Notes: generated by a model not told the origin, from the sequence alone. Shown: positions 24,600 through 34,712, numbered from the stretch's first letter. The stretch: DNA of 64,000 nucleotides from Pseudoalteromonas sp. Scap06 (GCF_013394165.1 NZ_CP041330.1:992001-1056000), one strand, 5' to 3'. Made by a program: numbers and translations.

Positions 24600-26108
24600 T
24601 TATTTGTCTGACTGCTTTTTGGATTTACGTACCGAGGGAGTGATGGCTACATGTTTTTTTAGTATGGCATGAATAGCACGTTTAACATCGCTACGCTCTC
24701 GGTATTGCCACAATCGCTCGCGTGCCTCTTTAGATGCTCGAGTTAAATCAAGCATCGGCTCTGGGTAATCTTCACCAAGTTTAAAGTCGTTAAATAACGC
24801 TTCCATTGGCGTTTGTTGCCAGGGTTGATGTAAATATTCAATGGGGAGCTTTTCAAGTTCGGGGCACCATTTTTTTATAAATGCGCCGGTTGGGTCTTGA
24901 TCTTCAGATTGTTTAATGGGGTTGTAATGGCGAATAGTATTAATGCCAGTAACCGATGCCTGCATTTGTATTTGCGGATAATGAATACCTGGCTCAAAGT
25001 CTAAAAAGTAATTAGCCAGCGGAAAACTTGCCTGTTGCCAGCTGATGTTTAAATGATGGGTTACAAAGCTCACCAGCATAGCGCGCATTCTAAAGTTAAT
25101 ATAACCGGTGGCTTTTAAACAGCGCATGCAGGCATCAATAATAGGAATACCGGTTTGCCCCTGTGCCCAGCGTTCAATATCGCTAGTAACCTTAGCGTCA
25201 TCACGATACGGAAATGCATGGTAACCCGGATTTAAGGCTTTAAATTCCATGCTGCATTCGCTTTCAAACTTTTGCATAAAATGGCAATGCCAATGCAGGC
25301 GAGATACAAACGCAGCAAGCGGACGCTTCCAGCCTTTTTTATCGGGATGGGTTGAATGGTATGCGTCTATCGCCATTTGATACACCTGCCTAAGACTAAT
25401 ATTGCCCCAGGCTAAATAGGGCGAAAGCCTAGAGCAATGCGTGCGGCTCAAGCTCGGGCTAGAGATCCCTTTTTGATAGCCTTTACCGCGCTCGGCAAAA
25501 AAACTGTGCATAACATCGCGGGCAAGTCGCGGCCCTCCATATTGAAAGTTGTCATCGTCAGCTGTGTAACTGTCTGGTAATTCTGGCGATTGGTAGTGTG
25601 TGAGTGTCACTGTTTTAATGTGTTTCCAATCTGGGATGGCAATTGGCGCTTGCATTGTTTGTTGCCAGCATTCATTCCAATTATTGCGATTTTTTTTACC
25701 CCGAATGACAGCCCCCGTTGGTGACTCTAACCAGTTAATCTGATTATGTTGGCACCATGCTTTAATCGCTTTATCGCGTTCAAATGTATTATTTAAGCCG
25801 ATTTCTTGGTGACTAAAGAGATTAATTATTTCAAACTGGGTGTGTAGCTCTTCAAGCAACGACTGCATATTTTGTTTAAATATGTACACGCAGCTATTAA
25901 AGCGATCAAGTTGTTGGTTTAAATCACATAGCGACTGATACACAAAGCGCCAATGTCGCTCGTTATAATGAGCATCTTCGAGTAACAGCGGCTCAAAGTT
26001 GTACAGCAATAATGTTGGAAGCCCATTGCTAAACGCATGTTTAAGCGGTTGATGATCGCTTAAGCGTAAATCGCGTTTAAACCAGACAATGTTTATTTTT
26101 TGGCGCAT
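24600..26108 (-). CDS. Cryptochrome/photolyase-family flavoprotein
   Basis: A 502-residue member of the photolyase/cryptochrome family: N-terminal Rossmann antenna domain ([16 protein letters not shown], residues ~5-150), and a helical FAD domain ([78 protein letters not shown]). The Asp in the [13 protein letters not shown] region near the flavin is in place. It may repair UV dimers or act as a blue-light receptor; four C-terminal cysteines of the iron-sulfur bacterial type are not evident. DUF2256 follows two nt after, osmC further on. A flavin-reductase gene is divergent. Confidence 0.88.
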   Translation of the reverse strand: MRQKINIVWFKRDLRLSDHQPLKHAFSNGLPTLLLYNFEPLLLEDAHYNERHWRFVYQSLCDLNQQLDRFNSCVYIFKQNMQSLLEELHTQFEIINLFSHQEIGLNNTFERDKAIKAWCQHNQINWLESPTGAVIRGKKNRNNWNECWQQTMQAPIAIPDWKHIKTVTLTHYQSPELPDSYTADDDNFQYGGPRLARDVMHSFFAERGKGYQKGISSPSLSRTHCSRLSPYLAWGNISLRQVYQMAIDAYHSTHPDKKGWKRPLAAFVSRLHWHCHFMQKFESECSMEFKALNPGYHAFPYRDDAKVTSDIERWAQGQTGIPIIDACMRCLKATGYINFRMRAMLVSFVTHHLNISWQQASFPLANYFLDFEPGIHYPQIQMQASVTGINTIRHYNPIKQSEDQDPTGAFIKKWCPELEKLPIEYLHQPWQQTPMEALFNDFKLGEDYPEPMLDLTRASKEARERLWQYRERSDVKRAIHAILKKHVAITPSVRKSKKQSDK

Positions 26109-26212
26109 GAAATTAAACTATTTGCTAACGGTGTAGTATTAATGAAGATCCAATCTATAAGTACGTATTGCCTAGTACTAGGGTTTAGTTTTTAACTTAA
26201 AAGTGAGAAATA

Positions 26213-26821
26213 ATGTTTTTAGATTTAATGCAAAACAGCAACCGCTCTGTTTATAGCTACTTAGTTGGCGGTATTAGTCCACGACCGATTGCATGGATAA
26301 GCACGCTAAGTAGTGAGGGGGTAAGCAATATTGCACCTTACTCTTTTTTTACCGTAGCAAGTTGTCAGCCTGCAGTGTTAAGTGTTACTCAAGTTAACCC
26401 CAGCGATAAAGCCAATAAAGATACACTGACAAATTTACTAGCCACCAAAGAATGTGTGGTTAATATTGTTAGTCATGCCTTAGTAGAGCAAATGAACCAA
26501 AGCTGCGCTAATTACCCTAATAATGTCAGTGAGTTTGATGAGGCCAGCATAGAGAGAGTCACAAGCCAGTTAGTTAATCCGCCGAGTGTTGCAGCTTCAA
26601 AAGTACGCTATGAATGTAAGCTTCGAGAAGTGATCACTATTTCAGATGAACCAAGCGGTGGCAAAATGATGCTCTTAGATGTAGTGGGAATTTTTATAGA
26701 TGACGCCACGTTGGTAAATGGCTACATAGATCCGACACGTTTAGATGCAGTAGGTAAAATGGGCGGCGATTACTTTAGCACCACCAAAGATAAGTTTGTA
26801 TTAAAACGCCCACAACTTTAA
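26213..26821 (+). CDS. Flavin reductase-like FMN-binding protein
   Basis: A 202-residue protein of the flavin-reductase/split-barrel (DIM6/NTAB) family: GGISPRPIAWISTLSSEG, IAPYSFFTVASCQPAVLSV and the KDTLTNLLATKECVVNI helix-strand block are typical. It binds FMN and probably reduces it or supplies it to partners. It lies divergent from the cryptochrome, 104 nt apart, which could mean shared control of flavin-dependent functions. Confidence 0.85.
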   Translation: MFLDLMQNSNRSVYSYLVGGISPRPIAWISTLSSEGVSNIAPYSFFTVASCQPAVLSVTQVNPSDKANKDTLTNLLATKECVVNIVSHALVEQMNQSCANYPNNVSEFDEASIERVTSQLVNPPSVAASKVRYECKLREVITISDEPSGGKMMLLDVVGIFIDDATLVNGYIDPTRLDAVGKMGGDYFSTTKDKFVLKRPQL

Positions 26822-26862
26822 AGGTGAGCGCTTTAATTACATTAGGTTAAACAGCACGCTAT

Positions 26863-28164
26863 TTACTCTGTTTTTGGTAAAAACAGTGCACTCATTGCAC
26901 CCAAAAACCCTAATCCGCTGTAAAGCAAAATAAGCTCTGCGGTTGATAAAAACGATTCTAATAAGCCTATGCTGCCCAACATCAGTAATAAAACCCCAAT
27001 AACGGTATTACTAACCGACACATAATCGGTGCGTTTGTTACCCTCTGCCATATCGACGAGGTACGTTTTTCGCCCTAAGCGTACTCCTTGGTGCGCAACT
27101 GAGAGTAAAAAGTACAAAATAGGCATAGCCCACCAATTTAGTAGCAACTCGTTATACCAAGTTGCAATAACAAATACAGCCAGCCCATTAATGGTAACCA
27201 AAGTGGCACTGAGTACTAGCACTCGCTGGCTAGATAAGTCGCTTAAGCGTCCCCAAATCGGCGCTGAGACTAAGCTTGCAAAGCCGGAAACGGCAATAAA
27301 GGTGGCAAGTAAAGAAAATTCAAACGACTGTTTACTGGCTAAAATAATATAAAATGGAGCGCTCAATGCTGAACAAAGCAGTAGGGCACGTGTAATAACA
27401 AAATGCGCAAATTGCTTATCTTGGTACAAAATTTTTAACTTTGAAAACGCATGCAATAGACCATTATTTGCCCCTTCGGTAGCGCCACTATATTCATTAA
27501 TTTGTGCGTAAAAAAACGCGGCAATCAGCCACATCAAGGCACCCAGTAGTAAAGCGATGATCACAATATCTTGATCTTTTTGCTGTGAAAAAAACCACAT
27601 CATGAGACCAAACGTTAAGGTAGCAAAACCGGCAATACTTGCAGCAAGCCCGCTAATATTACCGCGTTGCTGTTTAGGAATAACTTTGCCCAGCACATCT
27701 TTTGCAGCGACAGAGTTAAACCCTCTAGCAAGGCTAAATAAAATTAATAAGCCAATAATGGCGTAGCCTGCTTGTGCGCCTTTGAGGGTAAACGCCACCG
27801 CAACCATGGCTAAAATGCATCCTGCTTGCATCACTGCACCTATTACCCATACCCATTTACGAACGGGGAGTTTGCGAATAACGTTAGCAATAGCAAGTTG
27901 GGGCAGTAATGAACCCGATTCTCTGATTGGTACTAACCAAGTAATAAAACTCGCTGGTACATTTAAGCTTTGCATTAACCATGGCAGCGTTATTTTGGGG
28001 TTGAGTAGCGCATCAGCAAACTTACTAAACAGCTGGCTAATGAGTAAAATAATAAAATTACCGGGTACTTCCTGACAGGCATTGTCGTCGATGGCTTTGC
28101 AAGCTCGGGCGTCTTCTTCATTGTTTAAACGTTTATAAATTTGCTCTTTTGTTAGTTTTTTCAC
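26863..28164 (-). CDS. MFS transporter
   Basis: A 433-residue major-facilitator carrier with about twelve TM helices and a 35-residue cytoplasmic N-terminal extension before the first helix. The loop after helix 2 reads RKLPVRKWVW, a poor form of the usual MFS motif A. The substrate cannot be inferred. It appears to start at GTG 28164 with no strong ribosome site. Confidence 0.8.
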   Translation of the reverse strand: MKKLTKEQIYKRLNNEEDARACKAIDDNACQEVPGNFIILLISQLFSKFADALLNPKITLPWLMQSLNVPASFITWLVPIRESGSLLPQLAIANVIRKLPVRKWVWVIGAVMQAGCILAMVAVAFTLKGAQAGYAIIGLLILFSLARGFNSVAAKDVLGKVIPKQQRGNISGLAASIAGFATLTFGLMMWFFSQQKDQDIVIIALLLGALMWLIAAFFYAQINEYSGATEGANNGLLHAFSKLKILYQDKQFAHFVITRALLLCSALSAPFYIILASKQSFEFSLLATFIAVSGFASLVSAPIWGRLSDLSSQRVLVLSATLVTINGLAVFVIATWYNELLLNWWAMPILYFLLSVAHQGVRLGRKTYLVDMAEGNKRTDYVSVSNTVIGVLLLMLGSIGLLESFLSTAELILLYSGLGFLGAMSALFLPKTE

Positions 28165-28287
28165 AATTAATAACTACGCTATCAGTGTAAATATTTAGAT
28201 ATATTAAGATGGTATGCTTAACTTTTCTACTTTTAGGGTTAAAAAGTCATGTTACCTGCTAAGAATGAAGGAGCCCCTAATAAACAC

Positions 28288-28315
28288 AAAAAATCAGCTA
28301 AGCGCTGATTTTTTA
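28288..28315 (-). terminator. Terminator after yghU
   Basis: AAAAATCAGC, a short loop and GCTGATTTTTT form a stem with a T tract in both orientations; it stands 20 nt after the yghU stop and before the MFS gene promoter. Confidence 0.85.
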
Positions 28316-28334
28316 TTTTTACTAAACTGGAGCC

Positions 28335-29177
28335 TTATTCAAAATCACGAGCACTGTGGCGCTCTGCGAGTTGTTCATCTTCTGCTCCCCAAGTACGGTT
28401 AACGCGACGGCCTCGTTTTACACCTGGGCGCGCTGCTATTTGCTTAGCCCAACGAACCACATGGGTATAAGATGCAACATCTAAAAATTCAGCGGCATCA
28501 TATAAGTCGCCTAATACCAGTGAGCCATACCATGGCCATATGGCAATGTCGGCAATTGAATATTCGCTGCCTGCCATGTATTCGTTGTCACTTAAATGGC
28601 GGTTTAGTACATCTAGCTGACGCTTAGTTTCCATGGTGAAACGGTCAATCGGGTATTGCATTTTGGTTGGCGCATAGCTGTAAAAGTGACCAAAGCCGCC
28701 ACCTAAATAAGGCGCCGATCCCATTTGCCAAAACAGCCAATTACGACATTGTGTTTTAGCTTGAAAATTATTAGGAATAAGCGCATCAAACTTTTCGCCA
28801 AGGTATTGTAAAATAGCGCCTGATTCGAATACAGGGGTTGCTGGTGTTGTAGAGTGATCCATCAACGCAGGTATTTTTGAGTTTGGGTTTATATCAACAA
28901 AATCAGAGCCAAACTGGTCGCCTTCACCAATATTAATTAAATAAGCATCGTACTCAGCCTCAGTAATACCAAGCTCTAATAGCTCTTCAAACATAATACT
29001 GACTTTTTGCCCGTTGGGGGTCGCTAATGAGTAAAGCTGAAATGAATGTTTGCCAATAGGCAGTGTTTTATCGTGAGTTGCACCTGCAATTGGGCGGTTA
29101 ATGTTTGCAAATTTACCGCCACTTTCATTGTCCCATGTCCATACTTTTGCTGGGGTGTAGTCGTTGTTATCACTCAT
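28335..29177 (-). CDS. yghU: YghU-type glutathione transferase / disulfide-bond oxidoreductase
   Basis: A 280-residue GST-fold protein that matches YghU over its whole length: VWTWDNESGGKFANINRPIA, LPIGKHSFQLYSLATPNGQK, GEGDQFGSDFVDINPNSKIP, FGHFYSYAP and VKRGRRVNRT. YghU binds two glutathiones and reduces disulfides such as 2-hydroxyethyl disulfide. AGAGG precedes the ATG. A rhomboid protease gene lies 17 nt past its end of start, transcribed in the same direction upstream... that is, rhomboid ends after it on the same strand. Confidence 0.94.
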   Translation of the reverse strand: MSDNNDYTPAKVWTWDNESGGKFANINRPIAGATHDKTLPIGKHSFQLYSLATPNGQKVSIMFEELLELGITEAEYDAYLINIGEGDQFGSDFVDINPNSKIPALMDHSTTPATPVFESGAILQYLGEKFDALIPNNFQAKTQCRNWLFWQMGSAPYLGGGFGHFYSYAPTKMQYPIDRFTMETKRQLDVLNRHLSDNEYMAGSEYSIADIAIWPWYGSLVLGDLYDAAEFLDVASYTHVVRWAKQIAARPGVKRGRRVNRTWGAEDEQLAERHSARDFE

Positions 29178-29194
29178 AAATAGCCTCTAATAGT

Positions 29195-29800
29195 TTAAAC
29201 GTGCGTATTTGCTTTGCCCGTTGTTGCTTTTAATTTATCTGCTTTTGCTAATTTATACCCTAAAAAGAATCCACTAAGTGCGCCAAACAGATGGCTTTCA
29301 AACGAGATATGCAACCGCTGTGGAAACACGCCCCAAATAAAGCCACTGTATAAAAAGGCCACCACCACGGCTATAAAAATAGATTTAAAAGAACGTCTTA
29401 CAATGCCATAGCATAAAATAAATCCCCATAACCCATAAATAACGCCACTTAAGCCGACATGAATATTGCCACGAGCAAACATCCATACCAGTAATCCACC
29501 GACTAATGCGGTGAATATAAATACACTATAAAAACGCTTTACGCTGTATTGGCAAATTAACCAGCTTAAAACAATGAAGGGCAGCATATTACTAGCAAAA
29601 TGCCACCAGCTACCGTGTAAAAAGGGAGCGCAAAGAATACCAATCAGCCCTTGAATGCTGCGTGGGTAAATACCTAAACCATTTAAACTAATGCCTGGCA
29701 GGCTGTTAATTAGTTGCAACACAAAACAAATAGTCACAATGCTTATAATGGCAAAACGGGTGCTGCTAAGTAACGACAAGGTGGATGGTTTATTTTGCAT
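29195..29800 (-). CDS. Rhomboid-family intramembrane serine protease
   Basis: A 201-residue membrane protein with six TM helices. The catalytic dyad is visible: Ser118 in HVGLSGVIYGL (Gly-x-Ser-Gly motif) and His170 in ESHLFGALSG. The WWHFASNM segment is the usual rhomboid structural element. It cleaves TM substrates within the membrane; the substrate is unknown. It lies upstream of yghU on the same strand with an 17-nt gap, so the two may be cotranscribed. Confidence 0.9.
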   Translation of the reverse strand: MQNKPSTLSLLSSTRFAIISIVTICFVLQLINSLPGISLNGLGIYPRSIQGLIGILCAPFLHGSWWHFASNMLPFIVLSWLICQYSVKRFYSVFIFTALVGGLLVWMFARGNIHVGLSGVIYGLWGFILCYGIVRRSFKSIFIAVVVAFLYSGFIWGVFPQRLHISFESHLFGALSGFFLGYKLAKADKLKATTGKANTHV

Positions 29801-29867
29801 ACGGTGCCCTTATTTATAGTAAGAGTGGCCAGTATAGGAATAGTGGTGAGTAATGAAAAGCAAATTA

Positions 29868-29896
29868 AAAAGCACAGCGATTAAACTGTGCTTTTT
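29868..29896 (-). terminator. Terminator after DJ-1/PfpI-family gene
   Basis: AAAAAGCACAG, loop, CTGTGCTTTTT: a seven-pair core with A and T tracts on both sides, 18 nt after the stop on the minus strand. Confidence 0.85.
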
Positions 29897-29913
29897 ATAC
29901 TGATTAATTGTAA

Positions 29914-30597
29914 TTAACCAAGCTTGGTAAGTAATTTTTTAGCTGCTAGCTCAGAGCTTGCAGGGTTTTGACCGGTGATCACTAAACCGTCTTCAAGCGC
30001 AAGAACGCCCCAGTCGTCGGTTTTTTGATAGTCACCACCTTTTTTAATCAGCTCGTCTTCGACTAAAAATGGCACTACATCTGTTAATTGAACAGCGGCT
30101 TCTTCAGTGTTACTAAAGCCGGTAACTTTTTTACCCGCAACCAATGCATTGCCATCAGCATCTTTTGTATTTAAAAATGCGGCGCTCGCATGACACACTG
30201 CTGCCACTGGCTTTTGTAATTTTACAAAATCTTCGATGAGCGAGATTGAATCTGTGTTATCTACTAAATCCCATAATGGGCCATGGCCGCCTGGATAAAA
30301 TACCGCATCAAAATCTGAAGCATTCAGTTCACTTAGTACTTTTGTGTTTGCCATTAATGCTTGCGCTGCACTGTCGTTGTCGTATCGCTTGGTTGCATCA
30401 GTCTGGAAGTCGGCTAGTGTACTGGTTGGGTCGATTGGTGGTTGACCACCGTTTGGTGAAGCTAGAGTGATTTCTGCGCCAGCATCTACAAATGCATAAT
30501 AAGGGGCGGCGAATTCTTCTACCCAAAAACCTGTTTTTTCACCGGTATTGCCTAAATCAGCGTGTGAAGTAAGTACCATTAGTATTTTCTTAGCCAT
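29914..30597 (-). CDS. DJ-1/PfpI (Hsp31-like) family protein
   Basis: A 227-residue type-1 glutamine-amidotransferase-fold protein. The nucleophile elbow is AAVCHASAA (Cys135, His136) with an upstream acidic residue in GFWVEEFAAPYY (Glu27/28). This Hsp31-like layout is linked to glyoxalase III, chaperone or deglycase activity; the exact activity is debated in the family. AAGGA precedes the ATG. A LysR regulator is divergent, 154 nt away, and likely controls it. Confidence 0.9.
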   Translation of the reverse strand: MAKKILMVLTSHADLGNTGEKTGFWVEEFAAPYYAFVDAGAEITLASPNGGQPPIDPTSTLADFQTDATKRYDNDSAAQALMANTKVLSELNASDFDAVFYPGGHGPLWDLVDNTDSISLIEDFVKLQKPVAAVCHASAAFLNTKDADGNALVAGKKVTGFSNTEEAAVQLTDVVPFLVEDELIKKGGDYQKTDDWGVLALEDGLVITGQNPASSELAAKKLLTKLG

Positions 30598-30751
30598 TAT
30601 TTTTTCCTTCTGATGATTTAAAATTGTAATCTTTGCTTAGCAATTACTATATGCACTAACCCAACCTTAAACAACGATGATAAATTTAACTTTATTGATT
30701 TAATAATTGATACAATTGAAGGGTTGAAGTTAAAACCGCACTGGAGCGTCC

Positions 30752-31672
30752 ATGAAAGTCTCGTTTGAACAATTAAAAAGTATGGTGGTATTTGCACAAA
30801 TAGTTGAGCAGGGCAGTTTAACGGCAGCGGCAAAGCAACTAGGGTTAACGCGGGCAGTAGCCAGTTATCATTTAAAAAAGCTAGAAACGCAACTTGAAGT
30901 AACCTTGCTTAATCGTTCAACACGAACTATGGCGCTTACTGAAGCCGGTATAGCTTACTATGAGCGTTGCCGAGTTATTACCGAGCAGGCTAATGCTGCC
31001 AATCAACAAATAGAAAATATAAAAAGTGAACCCCAAGGATTATTAAAAATTAGTTGTCCAGTTAATGTGGGGATGCAATTAATAGTGCCTGCAATTAATA
31101 CCTTTAAGCGCCAATACCCCAAAATTGATATAGATTTACAGTTAACCGATGACGTGGTGGATATTATTAAACACGGGTTTGATTTTGCAATTAGAGGAGT
31201 TGCGCTGCGCGATTCAAACCTACAGGCAACGAAGTTAACCACAATGAGTACCTGTATTTGTGGCGCGCCTGATTATTTTTCGCATTATGGCAAGCCTACT
31301 ACGCCCGATGAATTAGCACAGCACCAGTGGGTGGTTTATCAGCTAGGGAGCAAAACCTTGACCTTGCAAAAAGACGGTAAAAAAGTCGACATTACCATGC
31401 AAGGATCGCTCAGTACTAATAACGCCGCTGCACGGACTGCATTTGTAGAGGCAGGACTTGGCATAGGGCGTATACCGCTATACGATGCATGGCCAAAAGT
31501 ACAAGCGGGTTTACTGCAAATTATAATGGACGACTACAAAAGCAAAGACATTGAGTTGTATGGAGTTTTCCCGCCGGGGGCGACGGGATCTAAAAAGTTA
31601 CGCTTGTTTATTGATTATTTAAAAGCGTACTTTGTAAAACAGCATACTGCATTAGGTATGCGTAAGGGCTAG
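30752..31672 (+). CDS. LysR-type transcriptional regulator (CrgA-like)
   Basis: A 306-residue LysR protein of the large CrgA/YhjC-like group: HTH QGSLTAAAKQLGLTRAVASY followed by LETQLEVTLLNRSTRTMALT, then the effector domain (GLLKISCPVNVGMQLIVPAI). GGAG precedes the ATG. It is divergent from the DJ-1/PfpI gene; the shared spacer contains three ATTGA(T/A) copies near 30696-30720 that could be binding half-sites. Its last 21 bases overlap the convergent dienelactone-hydrolase gene. Confidence 0.9.
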   Translation: MKVSFEQLKSMVVFAQIVEQGSLTAAAKQLGLTRAVASYHLKKLETQLEVTLLNRSTRTMALTEAGIAYYERCRVITEQANAANQQIENIKSEPQGLLKISCPVNVGMQLIVPAINTFKRQYPKIDIDLQLTDDVVDIIKHGFDFAIRGVALRDSNLQATKLTTMSTCICGAPDYFSHYGKPTTPDELAQHQWVVYQLGSKTLTLQKDGKKVDITMQGSLSTNNAAARTAFVEAGLGIGRIPLYDAWPKVQAGLLQIIMDDYKSKDIELYGVFPPGATGSKKLRLFIDYLKAYFVKQHTALGMRKG

Positions 31673-32401
31673 CGCTCGGTTAAATAAGGCAACAGCCTGT
31701 TGATACATAACTATGGCGAGAGCTGCATCGTATCGCTCGCCTTCATCACGCATAAAGGCATGTTGCGCGTTAACTTCTTGCCATTGGTAATTTATACCAG
31801 TACGAACAGCTTGCTGGTATATTTTGTCTCGGCCATCTTGTGGTACATGAGGGTCTTGTTTACCCCAAATAAAATGAATTTCACCGAGTATGTCGGCCAT
31901 GCGTTCAAATGAGTTATTACCGGGTTGTGCGGGCAGTGTATTACTGTGTATATCGGTGGCGTATAAACAAAACGCGGCTTTTATAAGTGGGTTTAAAGCG
32001 GCTCTGTAAGCTAAATGCCCACCAATACATACACCCATAGCTCCCACGTTTCCTGAACAATAACTTTGGCGTTTTACAAACTCGATAAGGCTTTGTGTGT
32101 CGCTATCATGATGCTCTAAAGGTTTAGACCATTTATCGTTATTACCTTTATCTTTACCTTCGTCATCATAAGTCAGCACAGTTCCGATAGGGTTAAGCTC
32201 ATGAAACACTTCTGGCACAAGTACCACAAAACCATGACTGGCTAAAATAGCTGCACTGCGGGCAATAGGTGCCGTTTGCTGGAAAATTTCAGAATAAAAA
32301 ATAATGGCAGGGTATTGCCCCGATGTTTGTGGGCGGTAAATAGTGGTTCGCATTAACCCTGTAGGCGTTGGTAAGTCAGCGTTATGGTGTTGAATGATCA
32401 T
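31652..32401 (-). CDS. Dienelactone hydrolase-family protein
   Basis: A 249-residue alpha/beta hydrolase with the cysteine nucleophile GVCIGGHL (Cys125), Asp183 in WGKQDPHVP and His214 in NAQHAFMRDEG, the Cys-Asp-His triad of dienelactone hydrolases. The natural substrate of such chromosomal copies is usually unknown. It converges with and overlaps the end of the LysR gene by 21 bases. Confidence 0.9.
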   Translation of the reverse strand: MIIQHHNADLPTPTGLMRTTIYRPQTSGQYPAIIFYSEIFQQTAPIARSAAILASHGFVVLVPEVFHELNPIGTVLTYDDEGKDKGNNDKWSKPLEHHDSDTQSLIEFVKRQSYCSGNVGAMGVCIGGHLAYRAALNPLIKAAFCLYATDIHSNTLPAQPGNNSFERMADILGEIHFIWGKQDPHVPQDGRDKIYQQAVRTGINYQWQEVNAQHAFMRDEGERYDAALAIVMYQQAVALFNRALALTHT

Positions 32402-32402
32402 A

Positions 32403-32440
32403 AAAGCGCTCAGTAAAATAAATATAATAGCTGAGCGCGG
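32403..32440 (-). terminator. Hairpin after glycerophosphodiesterase gene
   Basis: GCGCTCAG and CTGAGCGC form an eight-pair stem with a 17-nt AT-rich loop, then CTTTTA on the minus strand. It lies between the phosphodiesterase stop and the hydrolase ATG, and may also act as a leader hairpin for the latter. Confidence 0.55.
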
Positions 32441-32462
32441 TCAAATAAACACGCCCTAAAGT

Positions 32463-33788
32463 TTAAATACTTGCAGGCATTTTATTGCAACTGGCGTAAT
32501 AGCTAACCGTAGCTGGCCAATCAGAAAATATACCGATTACACCAACCTCTTTTGCAAGTACATCAACCACGGCCATCATGTCACCATCGTTATCTATAAC
32601 ATCACTAATTGACTGGTAATAGTATCCGCCTCCATTATTCAGCGGCCCTGAACGTTCAAGACTCCATGCAATAATATTAAGGCCTGCGGCTTTAGCATCA
32701 ATAGCGTACTGTGATGGCACGATATTACTTTCATTATCTATGGTTAATAGCATCCAAATGGGTGGAGCAATAATTTTAACACCGTCATTAAAAAGCGAAG
32801 CCATACTAGGTTGCCATGTGTCGGGGTTGTTAGGATCAAACCCTGCATCGCTATCTCGGCCATCTAAATAAACGCTTTGCGCTGCAAATTCAGGGTTAGT
32901 ATTAATCCAATATTGTACGTCAGCTAAATTAAATGATTGCGGAAAAACACGCGAAGCGGGTACCTCCATTTGCGTATATTCATCTAGCATTTTTTGTGCG
33001 TATTGCGTTTGGGTCATACCGTTAAAGGGCATACTCACTTGAGGTGATTTAAGCTCTGGGGTCATTTTTACTCCGAGCTGTTTAAATAGTGCAATACTTT
33101 GTTTGTGGGTCATGAGTGTACCTGAGGTGGCGTATAAGTCAGTGCGCCAACTTGCTGTACCTTTCATGTAATCGCTAACATTAGTGGCACTGGTGTTTGC
33201 GCCATCCATTTTACCCTCAAGGGTTAAAAACTCTGCCAAGCTAATATCACTGGTACAACATTTAGCTGAAGCAGGCGTGCCACTGCTAGAGTTTGCTGGA
33301 GTAAATGGCTCACTGCATTTAGCCGCAAGTTCTGGAATAGCTAAAATGTTAGTGGTGGTGTGCAAGTCGCACTGAGAATGGCGGCATACTAGCTCTTTAT
33401 CATTGGTAAAGGTTACATCGCATTCGACAATACCGGCGCCCATACGAGCAGCCGCTATGTAAGACTCTTTTGTGTGCTCTGGGTATTGCATGGGGGCACC
33501 ACGGTGACCAATTGAAAAATCAGTACGATAAAAAGGGCCTTCTTTACACGATTCTAATTGTGTTTTTAGTGCGCTGTCAGCCATATCGTCAATTAAGTAG
33601 TCGGGGCGAGTACCTAGTTGCGTATTGGTGCCTTGTGCCACTTCAACAATAACCGGGGTAGGTACTTCAACAATTTCAACGTCAGTGTTGGTAACAACCA
33701 CTTCTTTTTCGACTATTTTTACATCGTCATCACAGCCAGCGAGTGAGCTTAATAATAAAAAAGTTGTTAGAAAAGGTATGCGCTTCAT
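32463..33788 (-). CDS. Glycerophosphodiester phosphodiesterase lipoprotein
   Basis: A 441-residue predicted lipoprotein (signal to LAGC, Cys19) followed by a Val/Glu-rich linker and a GDPD TIM barrel. Catalytic features: [19 protein letters not shown] (His-Arg general acid pair), [20 protein letters not shown] (metal-binding Glu and Asp) and CRHSQC (second His). It cleaves glycerophosphodiesters to glycerol 3-phosphate and alcohol at the cell surface or periplasm. An inserted segment around 135-165 carries several cysteines (CSEPF, KCCTSD), unusual for the bacterial enzyme. AGGAC precedes the ATG. Confidence 0.9.
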   Translation of the reverse strand: MKRIPFLTTFLLLSSLAGCDDDVKIVEKEVVVTNTDVEIVEVPTPVIVEVAQGTNTQLGTRPDYLIDDMADSALKTQLESCKEGPFYRTDFSIGHRGAPMQYPEHTKESYIAAARMGAGIVECDVTFTNDKELVCRHSQCDLHTTTNILAIPELAAKCSEPFTPANSSSGTPASAKCCTSDISLAEFLTLEGKMDGANTSATNVSDYMKGTASWRTDLYATSGTLMTHKQSIALFKQLGVKMTPELKSPQVSMPFNGMTQTQYAQKMLDEYTQMEVPASRVFPQSFNLADVQYWINTNPEFAAQSVYLDGRDSDAGFDPNNPDTWQPSMASLFNDGVKIIAPPIWMLLTIDNESNIVPSQYAIDAKAAGLNIIAWSLERSGPLNNGGGYYYQSISDVIDNDGDMMAVVDVLAKEVGVIGIFSDWPATVSYYASCNKMPASI

Positions 33789-33857
33789 TATTTGTCCTTA
33801 AAAATAAAAGTGGACGCTACCTTACTAATTATTAATGACAATTTCACTACAGAGTGA

Positions 33858-34712
33858 TTAATTTGCTGATTTAACCATTATTTGGTTTACCACCAAGGCA
33901 AACAGCATCACTCCCGCGCCAATAGTTAATCTAAGTAGGTCTGCGTCTCTATTCCAAATAAGCACATTAACAATTATACCGGCAGGAATAAGCAAGTTGT
34001 TCATCACCGCCAGCGCGCCAACATTAACAAGCGTCGCGCCTTTATTCCACATAAAGTAGCCTAAACCGGAGGCCACAATGCCTAAATAAATCAGTATGCC
34101 CCATTGAGTTGAGGTACTTGGTAATTTGTTAAGATCACCAAATAAGGCGTAACAGGCGCTTGCAACAATTAGTGCGCCAATAAAAAACCAACCAAATACG
34201 GTTTTATCATCGAGTTGTTTATTAAGCATTAATCGTTTGTAGGTTACTTGGCCGATAGCAAAACTAATATTAGCGCCTTGAACCAGTAGTAATCCGACTA
34301 AAAAGTTACTGTCTAAGTTTTCATAACGAATGGTAATAGCCCCTAACACGGCAATAAACGCGACGATAAAAAACTGCGGATTAAACTGTTTATTTAGCGC
34401 ATCGTTTAAAAGCGTAATGTAAAGCGGGGTCATTACAGTAAATAACAGCACTTCTGGCACACTTAAAAACAAAAATGAGTGGTAATAAAAGCCATACATA
34501 ACCCCCAGTTGCAGTGCTCCTATCAGCATGAGTTTAAACGCAAGTGGGGTAGGGATTTTCTTTAAAAAAGGCAAAAATACTAACGCTGCTAAAGCCACAC
34601 GAATTAGCACACTAAACCACGCATCAACTTGGCCTGCTAAATACACACCAATTAAACTAAACGAAAACGCCCAAAGAAGGGTAACTGCAAATAAATAGCC
34701 CATAACACTCAT
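33858..34712 (-). CDS. EamA/DMT-family permease
   Basis: A 284-residue protein with ten TM helices in two EamA repeats (first ~1-125, second ~135-280), of the carboxylate/amino acid/amine type. Substrate unknown. Either ATG 34712 or the in-frame ATG nine bases downstream could be used; neither has a strong ribosome site. It lies after the M3 peptidase terminator, so it has its own promoter. Confidence 0.86.
   Translation of the reverse strand: MSVMGYLFAVTLLWAFSFSLIGVYLAGQVDAWFSVLIRVALAALVFLPFLKKIPTPLAFKLMLIGALQLGVMYGFYYHSFLFLSVPEVLLFTVMTPLYITLLNDALNKQFNPQFFIVAFIAVLGAITIRYENLDSNFLVGLLLVQGANISFAIGQVTYKRLMLNKQLDDKTVFGWFFIGALIVASACYALFGDLNKLPSTSTQWGILIYLGIVASGLGYFMWNKGATLVNVGALAVMNNLLIPAGIIVNVLIWNRDADLLRLTIGAGVMLFALVVNQIMVKSAN

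Noticed and set aside
28214..28402. Plus-strand frame of 62 codons between the MFS gene and yghU.
   Set aside because: It runs through a terminator hairpin and into yghU antisense, with no domain or codon bias; a shadow frame.
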